Source: Euglena gracilis
Taxonomy: Eukaryota > Euglenida > Euglenophyceae > Euglenales
Assembly: GCA_039621445.1 (NCBI GenBank)
Contig: CP154954.1
Span: 47,347,847-47,411,846, forward strand
Direction: 5' to 3'
DNA length: 64,000 nt
Shown here: positions 44,707 through 53,012 of the stretch, piece after piece
How positions within the stretch are numbered: position 1 is the first letter of the stretch
Layout of the letters: each line of letters opens with the position of its first letter
The notes under the pieces: generated by a model
The model's database searches: none
Seen by the model: only the letters and a program-made list of their open reading frames with translations
Told to the model about the DNA's origin: nothing
Made by a program: the position numbers and the translations under genes

Positions 44707-45164
44707 GAATCTCTCTCAAGGCACCTCTCTCTTAGATACTAAATGAAAGATCGAAAGCCCGGAAAAGTCCACGGACATACGGAAAATGGTATTTTTTTCC
44801 AAAACTCACCAACCCATAAAACCGGCATGAGGGAATCAAAACGGAGGATGTTGACAGCAATATAGCAATCCCTGCTCCCTGGAGCCTCTCGAAGGAAAGT
44901 AACCACATCCGCAAAAGTCAGCAGCTTCTGGTCTTTCTCCTTGCTGATGTGTTGCATGTGGACCGACGCTTCAAGTTGCCCCTCACTCGGCATGTTTACG
45001 TTTTACACATCAGGGAACATATTAATGGCAGGCAATTTAATGGTTATTAGTTTGTTTGTTTGTTTTTGCGATTTGCAGCCGGGGGGTGAAAAATTATCAA
45101 AACCAAATGGCCAACTTCGGGGGAAGGTTACGGAACTTGATTTTCAAAGTCAGAGTTGTTGCAA

Positions 45165-45795
45165 TGCATGAAAGCAGAGGTCCAATTGCATCATCTGCTG
45201 CTCAAACTCCAAGGAGCTTGGCTGGTCCAAATCATCCCCATAAAAAGCCAACAACCTTTGGAACTTCTCTTTGTCCCCAGAAATCAAGAAACCTTCAATG
45301 TCCAACACGTGATTTGTCTGCAAGCCGTTTTTTCTTTGGAGTGGTATGAACCTAAAACTTTGGGCGGGGGAGGAAACGTTTGTTTTAGAAAAAAAACAGC
45401 TTGCGGGATTTACCGTCCAGTTTGAAATTCCCCTTGTCCCCTTGTCCAGTCCAGTTCAGCGTCCCAATCCCCCCCCCCCGTGCCTTCCTAACCAAAAATC
45501 CGGAATTCGGGAATTTTTTTTAAAAAAACAGCTTGATCACAACATCAGAGTCCAAGAAACGTTCGGACAAATTCTTCAAAATTGCCTCAATATATGAGAC
45601 GTACTTCCCAAAAAAATGTTCCTTCACAGAAACCACCGCACCTGAGTTTTCCTTGTGCGTGGGATGGCAGGGTCGTCAACACCACTTCTGCATGCCGCGG
45701 CTTCTGCAGCCTCCCAAAATGGTTCAAAACGGTTGATATCCTTTAGTGCTTGCAAAGACACCTTCACAGCCAAAATGATCTCCCTTGCAGCCAAA
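45165..45795 (-). pseudogene. hAT transposase central segments
   Basis: FEPFWEAAEAAACRSGVDDP then AIPRTRKTQ, and in the next frame HFFGKYVSYIEAILKNLSER then F, fit the hAT region with PR.R..P and Y...LD...L..RF. After a gap, LLAFYGDDLDQPSSLEFEQQ at 45.2 kb fits the following helix. The frame step near 45.63 kb is a lesion or unresolved splice. Confidence 0.65.
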
Positions 45796-45799
45796 GCCG

Positions 45800-46199
45800 G
45801 CAGTCAAAAAAAAAACAAAAAAAACAAAAAAACGGTTTTTTTTGTTGTTTTTTTGTGTTTTTTTTTTAAAAAAACGCCAGCGGGGGTATGGTGGAAAAAA
45901 TTTTCATTTTTTTTTTTGGGCAGTTCCCAACATGATCTTGGAATTGTTGCATTTTTTTCTGTCACTTTTATAGCTATTTTCTCATGTCTGGTCAATACAA
46001 AACCGAGGAAAGGGGGGGTTGCATGTGTGTGGTGTTTTTTTTGAGTTTTTCCGTTGCCGGCGACTTTTTTTTTTGGCGCTTGATTTGGCCGGTTTTTTTT
46101 TAAAAAAAAACCGTTTTTTTTTGCCGTTTTTTTCTTCAAAAAAAACACGTTTTTTGTTTTTTTTAAAAAAACAAAAAAACGCTAGCTCTGCTTGCAGCT
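45800..46199. other. T-run/A-run-rich sequence inside the hAT gene
   Basis: Many T8-A8 type runs (45.83-45.9, 46.06-46.18 kb) without coding signal; intron-like. Confidence 0.5.
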
Positions 46200-46462
46200 G
46201 AAAAATGCAGTTGCACCCCTTGCAATGCAGTGCTGGCACGGTCCACAGTTTGCAAGATCAGCCTGTAGCAGGATTTCTGTGATGTGAAACACCTGACCTC
46301 AACACCAAAATTCATCATCGGGAGGCAAAAAAAAATCCTGATTTCAACAGCTCAACAGAAAAGAAGGTGTCAAATTGCAAGAGGCGAGTGACAAAGCCTC
46401 GAGCAGTGAATACAACTTCCCCAGAATCACCCTCGTCAACTTCGTTGAAAAATTCTATATAT
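46200..46462 (-). pseudogene. hAT transposase segment on the downstream side of the nested insertion
   Basis: EFFNEVDEGDSGEVVFTARG then FVTRLLQFDTFFSVELL matches the hAT block in which a conserved Phe-rich helix follows the TRW motif. The matching upstream half ends at 49.4 kb, so about 2.9 kb of foreign DNA separates two parts of one coding region. Confidence 0.65.
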
Positions 46463-46561
46463 AAATCAACAGACACTAACGATTTCAGCAGGGGCGCCGG
46501 GCCGTGCGAGCGAAGCGAGCGGCCCGGCGCCCCTGCTGAAATCGTCAGTGTCTGTTGATTT
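46463..46561. repeat. 99-bp hairpin with 42-bp arms
   Basis: AAATCAACAGACACTAACGA to its inverse TCGTCAGTGTCTGTTGATTT, one mismatch, containing GGGGCGCCGGGCCG/CGGCCCGGCGCCCC. A smaller GGGGCGCCGGGC hairpin stands at the same place beside the related element at 24.26 kb. Confidence 0.85.
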
Positions 46562-46671
46562 ACTAAAACCTATTTCGTCTGGGCCCGCACGCCTGTCTTG
46601 AAAATTCATTCGACCGATGCACCTGCCTTGAGTTTTGGCCGGTTTTGTCATTTTTTTCAAGAAAATGTTCG

Positions 46672-46921
46672 CCGTCTTGGAAATCGTTTTACACTAACAC
46701 ATCCCTGTCTTGGAAATCGTTTTACACTAACGGATCCCTGCCTTGGAAATCGTTTTACACTAACGGATCCCTGTCTTGGAAATCGTTTTACACTAACGGT
46801 CGCCTGTCTTGGAAATCGTTTTACACTTACAAACGCCTGTCTTGGAAATCGTTTTACACTAACAAACGCCTGTCTTGGAAATCGTTTTACACTAACGGAT
46901 CCCTGTGTTGGAAATCGTTTG
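46672..46921. repeat. 33-bp tandem array, eight copies
   Basis: Constant part CTTGGAAATCGTTTTACACT then AAC, repeated every 33 bases. The next seven bases vary among a few forms (GGATCCC, ACATCCC, GGTCGCC, AAACGCC). Confidence 0.95.
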
Positions 46922-47159
46922 CTCTTTGATGATGGTGATATGTTCTTCTTGTCCTCAGTTTTTGCTCTTAAGGCTGTGTTTATAGCAACATGGCTTTGGT
47001 CAAAGTCTGTGTTTCTAAACACAGACTTTGGCGTGCCGAAGTCTGTGTTTAGAAACACAGACTTTGACCTAAGTCTGTGTTTCTAAACACGGACTCCGAC
47101 CAAGAAAATTGTGTTCACAATATTTGGACCCGAAGCATCCCGATGCAGAAATAAGGAGC

Positions 47160-47720
47160 ACTTTGGGGGGGGGTCAATTTTTGGGCTTTGGCGCCTTCGG
47201 CGCCAAGAGAAAATAGCCACTTTGAGGGGGGGGGGGACAAATTTGCCAAAACGGCCATTGTGAGGGAGGGGACACTTTGGGGGGGGGGGGCAAACTTTGG
47301 GCTTTGGCGCCTTCGGCGCCCAGAAAAAATGGCCACTTTGAGGGGGGGGAACAAATTTGCCAAAACGGCCATTGTAGGGAGGGGACACTTTGGGTCAATT
47401 TTTGGGCTTCGGCGCCAAGGGGGGGGGGAACAAATTTGCCAAAGCGGCCATTTTGAGGGAGGGGACACTTTGGGGGGGGGTCAATTTTTGGGCTTTGGCA
47501 CCTTCGGCGCCCAGAAAAAAAATGGCCACTTTGAGGAGGGGGGGAACAAATTTGCCAAAACGGCCATTGTAGGGAGGGGACACGTTGGGGGGGGGGTCAA
47601 TTTTTGGGCTTTGGCGCCTTCGGCGCCAAGAGAAATTGGCCACTTTGAGGGGGGGGGGACAAATTTGCCAAAAAATTGGCCACTCTGGGGGCACTTTGAG
47701 GGGTGAGGGTTTTTTTTGTC
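47160..47720. repeat. G-run tandem repeat, four to five diverged units
   Basis: Units contain GGCCACTTTGAGGGGGGG, ACAAATTTGCCAAAACGGCC, GGGGACACTTTGGGG and TTTGGCGCCTTCGGCGCC. Confidence 0.85.
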
Positions 47721-47920
47721 CCAAGTGGCCCAGAGGGAAGTTCCCCAAAAATATCACCACACAAGGTTAGGTTAGGTGACATCTGGTGCTCATCAACTTA
47801 AGCCTACCAAAGAACTCTTGGATCGTTGGGTGCAGCGCCCACCGCATTCTTATCAACGTTGCAAAGTGAAACAGCAAAATGGGGTATTGAAAGAAAAAGG
47901 AGTCGATGCAAATCTTGTGC

Positions 47921-48044
47921 TTTTTTTTTTTTTTTTTTTTTGGCACGGCTCGGCACGGCTCGGCACGGCTCGGCACGGCTCGGCACGGCTCGGCACGGCT
48001 CGGCACGGCTCGGCACGGCTCGGCACGGCTCGGCACGGCTCGGC
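47921..48044. repeat. T21 run followed by ten 10-bp GGCACGGCTC units
   Basis: A 21-base T-run joins directly to perfect 10-bp units, one per helical turn. On the other strand this reads as a GC-rich array ending in poly(A). Confidence 0.95.
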
Positions 48045-48337
48045 TTGTGTCACCTTGTGTCTTGTGTCACCTTTCACGTGTTCCCCATGTTTAACGGTAA
48101 TGTTACCACTGTTTCGAAAGGATTCTAGTTCGGAAGACCACAGGCGGCGGCAAAAAAACTGCCCGGCGGCCACATATTCTTATTCCGGGGTTTCCGGCCG
48201 TCCGGGATCTGTGCAGCGGATCCTAATTCAGCTTCGCTTTGTCCAAAAAATATGTCGTCAGTCTGCCGTCCTTCGTCGAGGTTCTGAAACACAGACTTTG
48301 ACCAAAGCCATGTTGCTTTATAAACACAGCCTTAAAT

Positions 48338-48421
48338 AACTGCGTCTTAAACGCAGACTCTGACCTGAGTCTGCGTTTCGAAACGCAGACTCAGGTCAGA
48401 GTCTGCGTTTAAGACGCAGTT
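48338..48421. repeat. 84-bp perfect palindrome
   Basis: 41-bp arms from AACTGCGTCTTAAACGCAGA to TCTGCGTTTAAGACGCAGTT around a central CG, containing GTCTGCGTTTCGAAACGCAG then AC. Confidence 0.95.
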
Positions 48422-48542
48422 CTTGATATAAATGGCTAAACGGGCGAACCTTGTGGCGTTGGCCGGACTGAAACCTCCGCCCTCCCCCCCTGAGGAATTT
48501 GTTGCTGCGATCCGCAAAATTTCTGAGGGCGGTAAGCAGGAG

Positions 48543-48860
48543 CTAATGCTCCATTGCCTTGTGGCAACCGTCACACGCCCAGCCGAAACGGGGTGGGTGG
48601 CGCAAATTCACACACTTCCAATGCCACCACACACTGCACACCTCACAACGCACACCACGGAAATCAGTGGGAAATAGTGGGAAGTTCTGTGTGGCCCGCT
48701 GTTGTTTGCAACTTTCCACGTCAGCCTCATCGTCAAACAAATACACCGGAAAAATGGTGCGACGAGCCCAACCTCGCAAATATTCATCCAACGAGTCATA
48801 CTTTAACCCGTTATCCGCCCAAAAATCGACAAAAGTCAGAAAATGTAGGATGCCGGATCG
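48543..48860 (-). pseudogene. PHD-tailed gene family, third copy
   Basis: The minus strand reads FLTFVDFWADNGLKYDSLDE then YLRGW, FPVYLFDDEADVESC and directly a PHD half-finger: CEVCSVWWHWKC and GWACDGC. The same blocks occur in the 35.0-kb protein, which has about 60 extra residues and the first zinc-ligand pair between them. This copy is internally deleted or spliced. Confidence 0.55.
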
Positions 48861-49125
48861 TTAGACGCCTTGCGCTCCGGAAAGTCTCTTGGTTTCTTTC
48901 TTAGCAAACAAGGGGCCGTTCACCGGGTCATCCCATTCGTTGTTCCCACGTTTTCAGCTGCCTGTGCAGCTCGCACAATATGTGCAGCAGTTGGCCGCCT
49001 TGTGTCCCCGTTGCGGGGTCCCCCCTTTCGTTTCCACGTCCACCGCACCGCATCAACATCAACAGCACCACCGCCTCAGTTGTGTTTTGTTAACTCCTCA
49101 CATCTTGCTTTTTAGGACCTTTTTT

Positions 49126-49325
49126 GTCTGCCTTGGAAATCGTTTTACACTAACGATCGTCTGTCTTGGAAATCGTTTTGCACTAACAAACGCCTGTCTT
49201 GGAAATCGTTTTACACTAACAAACGCCTGTCTTGGAAATCGTTTTCCACTAACGGTCGCCTGTCTTGGAAATCGTTTTACACTAACAAACGCCTGTCTTG
49301 GAAATCGTTTTACACTAACGGATTC
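49126..49325. repeat. 33-bp tandem array, second block of six copies
   Basis: Same unit and spacing as at 46672-46921. Confidence 0.95.
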
Positions 49326-49395
49326 AGCCTGAAATTTGCTACTGTCTGTAGAAATTCAAGACAGGCGTCGGGCCCAGGAAATAGGTTTTAAGAAG

Positions 49396-49562
49396 TGCAC
49401 GATAATTTCCACAGATGCTGGCAACGGACGTGGCCCTCATACTCCAACGTGTTGCACACAATGAAGGAATGTTGGAAGTCCCCCCCCCTCTTCTTCATGT
49501 TCCGCAGCAATGTCTCGAAACCATTGCATACGCTTCGGAGAATCACGCAAAAAAGATACCAT
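49396..49562 (-). pseudogene. hAT transposase segment on the upstream side of the nested insertion
   Basis: The minus strand reads SLCATRWSMRATSVASICGN then YRALL, the hAT L.C.TRW..R...V...Y.ALL motif. The reading frame then runs straight into the AAAACCTATTT-ended element. Confidence 0.75.
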
Positions 49563-49606
49563 GTTGGTCACAAGTGCCAGACCAGGAACCTTTTTTTCCT
49601 CAGGGG

Positions 49607-49874
49607 TGGGTTGTGGGCAGACCCTAGGGTCTGCCCACGGTCGCCAAAGGTCGCCAAAGGTCGCTATGGGTATTTCCTACTCAGTCTTTTTTGCATTGTA
49701 GCGGCGTAGGCAACTGTTCCAGGGCCCTAAAAAAAAAAATCCCTTGTGTGTGCAACACCTTTTGTGTGTATGTTGCGCTAATTTGCCGTGGAGCGCATTT
49801 TTTGACATCGACCTGCCCACGACCTTTGGCGACCATGGCGACCTTTGGCGACCCTAGGGTCTGCCCACAACCCC
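49607..49874. mobile_element. Fold-back element with GGTTGTGGGCAGACCC ends
   Basis: GGTTGTGGGCAGACCCTAGG at the left, CCTAGGGTCTGCCCACAACC at the right. GGTCGCCAAAGGTCGC subrepeats occur in inverse at both ends. It lies in a presumed intron of the hAT gene. Confidence 0.8.
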
Positions 49875-50211
49875 CCCCCCCAGGCCAAATCTACCCCCCG
49901 GGCAAGGGGCTGCCAGTGACGGCATTCACCTCATAGAATACGCAAAAAAATTATGCAGAATAATGAGGAAAATGTACGTTTCAAAAAAAGTCAAAAATTG
50001 CAAAAAATTGCAAAAATGGTCAAAAAAATGCGAAAATTGGAAAATCACGAAAGAATGTGCCAAAAAGCAAAAAAATGTGCTGAAAAAAAGAAAAAATGCA
50101 CAAAAAATACGAAAAAATGCGCAAAAATGCACATTTTTGGAAAATTTGAAAAAATGCGCAAAAAATGTGCAAAAATGCGAAACGCATTCCCCCTCCCTGC
50201 TTGGTTGTGAA

Positions 50212-50700
50212 AGATGGGTTCATCAAGAAAAAGAATTTTTGGAATTCATGTGACTGATGCTCTCGGAACCTTTCAACAGCTCTCTTCCGTGTTTTGAAAC
50301 AATTGTCAACAAAAGCGGCCTTGGATGCTGAACCCTTGGATGATGGCAATAGCATTGAATTTCCAAAGGGTGCTCTCGTTACCCCACATTATCGTGTGCG
50401 TATATTTTTGGAATGCACATTTTCTGGGTTTTCCGTTGTTTTTTCCTTTTTTGGTGTGAAAAAATGGTATGGGTCAGAGGACCCCTCAAGACCACCTTGT
50501 GAACCATCCCCCACCTTGACCCGCCCACCCACCACAAGAGGATGAAATTCAATGTTAATTGTGGGAAGTGGCACCTTCAAACGGACAGCTTCCTCACAGG
50601 TAGTACGGGAAACACAATCCTTCCCAGAGTCATATCGTACCCAAGAAAATTCATCCTTCCAAACAGGAAGGAACTTCCGACCACTTGCGACTTTGCCTTC
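50212..50700 (-). pseudogene. hAT N-terminal TTF-type zinc-finger segments
   Basis: RKFLPVWKDEFSWVRYDSGK then DCVSRTTCEEAV, with a donor-like GTGCCA after 50575, matches the W..F.W..YD...C..C start of TTF zinc fingers. At 50.2-50.3 kb KAAFVDNCFKTRKRAVERFR then EHQSHE gives the second half with the final His ligand. The gap between them is about 230 bases, intron-sized. Confidence 0.6.
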
Positions 50701-50819
50701 CTCTTTCGAGTCAGCTTCACCATGAAGTTCTTCACCATCCATGACATGAGGGACGGCATTCTTGGGAGCAAGAAATTTCTTGATGTAAAAAACTGCATGA
50801 GAGAAAGGCAAAAAAAAAT

Positions 50820-51060
50820 TGGGGGGGGGCGAGCCTCGGGGGGGGGGGGCTAAATCCTCGGGGGGGGGGGCAAGAAAAGGGGGGGGGGGGGCGATCGGGG
50901 AGGGTGTACCATGGTCGCCAACAAAATTTTCCTTCAAAAAATCGCGAAAATCGCTGGTGGCGTGGCGAGGGGGTCCGGCTAGGGGGGGGTAAACGGCATG
51001 GCGAGGCCCTCGGAGAGGGGGGGGGGTGTACCAACCCCCCGGGGGTGCATGGTATTTGGG
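50820..51060. repeat. G-run field with GGCGTGGCGAGGGGGTCCG
   Basis: Multiple runs of 9-12 G and one GGCATGGCGAGGCCCTCGG variant; ends in GGGGTGCATGGTATTTGG, like the ends of the CATGCCCC elements. Confidence 0.7.
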
Positions 51061-51114
51061 TGGCAAATTCCTAATTTGGTGTCTACAGCATTTTTCATTG
51101 CAATTCCCCCGCAG

Positions 51115-51660
51115 GGCCTTACATTGGAGGACATAAAATACGCCTTGCGACAACACTTTGGGGACTCAAAGCCAGAAGTTTCGATTTCCACAATTGCAAA
51201 AAGACTTGACAAATCAACGATACCCCCCCCCTTTATTTGAGCACACGGGCCAAAGGACCCCCCCCAAATGCTCAAATAAGGGGGGCCGTCAAATAAGGGG
51301 GGGGTCAAAAATTCCTTTAGAAATAGGGCAAAAAATTTTCGACCCAAATGCTCAATCAAGGGGGGGTCAAATAAAGGGGGGGTAACCTGGAAGGTGTGAA
51401 AGCCCATTTACCCCAACTGATGCCTCCCCCCCTCCAAAAGGTCGCAAGCTACGATCCCCACGCAAGGAACTCGACTTACACAAAAATAAAGAGGATGATT
51501 TACGCAATGAACCTCACGACGGAAATCTCTTTGGGGTACGAGCCCCTTTTCATGGACGAGACAGGGCACACTCTTTGGACAAGTCCACACTACGCCCGGG
51601 CACCTCGAGGGCAATGGGCACACGCCCCTGTCTATTCATCGCCCGGAAAAGGATCAATTG
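51115..51660 (+). pseudogene. Tc1/mariner-like transposase, N-terminal and first catalytic region
   Basis: After an acceptor-like CCCCCGCAG, the frame reads LTLEDIKYALRQHFG then EVSISTIAKRL, a helix-turn-helix as in Tc1/IS630-family proteins. It is interrupted by a C-tract element (51221-51384). From about 51430 the sequence continues as ARNSTYTKIKRMIYAMNL and FMDETGHTLWTSPHYARAPR then GQ. DET carries the first catalytic Asp (51555-51557). Remaining catalytic parts lie at 52.1 kb and possibly 55.2 kb. Confidence 0.7.
51221..51384. mobile_element. C-tract/G-tract TIR element inserted in the Tc1-like gene
   Basis: TACCCCCCCCCTTTATTTGA at the left and TCAAATAAAGGGGGGGTA at the right, 164 bp, TA borders. 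CTCAAATAAGGGG repeats inside. Confidence 0.8.
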
Positions 51661-51779
51661 TCAAATAATCAGGGTTCACTTTTCAGAAAATATTTGGCTT
51701 TTGAAAAATAGAACCCTGATGCAGACGGTCTCCCCAAACCTAGGCCTGGTTCATTTCTCAATCCTGGAGGCAGCGATGT

Positions 51780-52110
51780 CAGGCAGGATGAATATGTCCC
51801 TTCTACAGGGGGGGGGGGTTGAATGGTTCGACACGGGGGGGGGGGGGGGAAAAAAATGGTTGACGGGAGGGGGGGGGCAAGCAAAAACGGTTGACGGGAG
51901 GGGGGGGGGAAGCAAAAATGGTTGACAAGAAACTTCTCGGGGTGCTGGCTGGGGGGGGGGTGTTGTTTCGAGAGTTTTGAAAAAAGTTTCAGTGGAAATT
52001 GTTTGAAAAAAAATACAGTATTTTTTCAGCCTTCAAAGGATTTTTAATACTTTTATCATTTTCAAAAGTTAGAAAACGCATATTTTCCTGAGTTCGGGAA
52101 ACCTCTTAGT
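51780..52110. other. G-run repeats and AT-rich spacer inside the Tc1-like gene
   Basis: Three GGTTGACGGGAGGGGGGGG-like units (51835-51930) and then AT-rich sequence; intron-like or inserted. Confidence 0.5.
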
Positions 52111-52115
52111 GGGGT

Positions 52116-52250
52116 ACATTTCTGAACTGATGACCTTGCTGGACCACAAGTACCCTTTCAAAAGGTCTTGGCTGGTGATGGACAACTTGCGAGCACATCA
52201 ACGAGACACGTTGGACTTGTTTCTGGCACACCGTGGCCCAGCACACCGTA
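52116..52250 (+). pseudogene. Tc1/mariner-like transposase, second catalytic region
   Basis: SELMTLLDHKYPFKRSWLVM then DNLRAHQRDTLDLFLAHRGP carries the second catalytic Asp (52181-52183) in the standard MDN...H context of DDE_3 transposases. It is in a different frame from the 51.5-kb part, so it is split by an intron or insertion. Confidence 0.7.
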
Positions 52251-52844
52251 GGGCGGGGATGGCAGGGTAACGGACCTGAATATTCATGAAATTTCAAGCT
52301 TTTTGCGGAAGATTTCAGACCCTATTTTTCAGCATTTTTCAGTAAGGATTCAGAAACGGAGATTCCAACAGGATAAAACTGTTTGAATCTCCGTAGACGG
52401 AGACATCCGCCGGTGTGATGGCAAAGACCACATGACCTTCGCACCTTGGATAGCAGGCACTCCCCTCCAGAAGCCACTCCGGGAGCCGCGTTTTTTCGAG
52501 TGTGCAATGCGAAACTGGCCCGACACGCGAAAGTGGAAAAACATACTTTTTGGGGGGTGGACCGCACGCAATCTGAACAGTGGGGGTGCCCCAGTCCAAA
52601 GACTATTTTTTTTAGAAAAAAAAGGACCTCCCAACCTAACCCACCAACCCTCAATTCAACGATAGTCATTCGAGCTGGGGGGGGGTTGCAATCAGCGTGG
52701 GCCTCGCCTTTTATAGCATTTAAAAACACCCAAAACATTTTCGCAGACCTAGTTGTGCGATGTGTGCATGCGGATCTTGATCTATATTTTGATTTTTGCG
52801 AATGCGCGTTTTGTGAAAAACGAGAAATGCGTGATGGTGTGGCA

Positions 52845-53012
52845 CAAATCTGGCCACCAGCTGTGGCACAAAACTGGCCACCAGGTGTGGCCCAAAGCTG
52901 GCCACCAGCTGTGGCACAAAACTGGCTACCACGTGTGGCCCAAAACCAGTCACCGCCTGTGGCCCAAAACTGGCCAGCATCTGTGGCCAAAACTGGCCAC
53001 CACAAATGAACA
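52845..53012. repeat. 24-bp tandem repeat, about seven copies
   Basis: Unit CTGTGGCACAAAACTGGCCA then CCAG, with CAAAGC/CAAAAC variants. Confidence 0.92.

Larger units (their letters stand above)
46968..48335. mobile_element. TTAA-flanked element with ~48-bp terminal inverted repeats
   Basis: TTAAGGCTGTGTTTATA, then GCAACATGGCTTTGGTCAAA, then GTCTGTGTTTC begins at 46968. The inverse, with two extra bases, ends at 48335 in CAGCCTTAA. TTAA duplications are typical of piggyBac-like elements. The interior holds G-run repeats and a 10-bp minisatellite but no transposase. Confidence 0.75.
46565..49389. mobile_element. Large copy of the AAAACCTATTT-ended element, itself split by insertions
   Basis: Left end AAAACCTATTTCGTCTGGGC then CCGCACGCCTGTCTTGAAA; right end TTCAAGACAGGCGTCGGGCC then CAGGAAATAGGTTTT. 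These match the 298-bp element at 24.3 kb. Its 33-bp repeat array is present as two blocks, 46672-46921 and 49126-49325, separated by about 2.2 kb of unrelated elements. The whole lies inside hAT coding sequence. Confidence 0.75.
44233..50700 (-). pseudogene. hAT transposase gene, exploded by introns and nested insertions
   Basis: Seven to eight minus-strand segments, in correct order, match a ZNF862/ZMYM-like hAT transposase. The segments are a TTF-type zinc finger (50.6 and 50.2-50.3 kb), the middle of the RNase H-like domain (49.4-49.56, 46.2-46.46, 45.55-45.8, 45.17-45.34, 44.8-45.0 kb) and the C-terminal dimerisation domain (44.3-44.7 kb). hAT transposases cut and paste elements with 8-bp target duplications. 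Some gaps look like introns. The 46.46-49.4 gap is a nested stack of other elements in coding sequence, so this copy cannot make protein. Confidence 0.75.

Noticed and set aside
46672-49325. CRISPR-like array (26-base repeat with short variable parts)
   Set aside because: The variable parts are only seven bases and come from a small set of words, the array lies between transposon-type inverted ends in a eukaryote-like genome, and no cas genes are present.
51667-51720. TCAGGGTTC...GAACCCTGA as hAT element ends
   Set aside because: Only a 10-bp inverted pair 54 bases apart with no 8-bp duplication; most likely a hairpin by chance.
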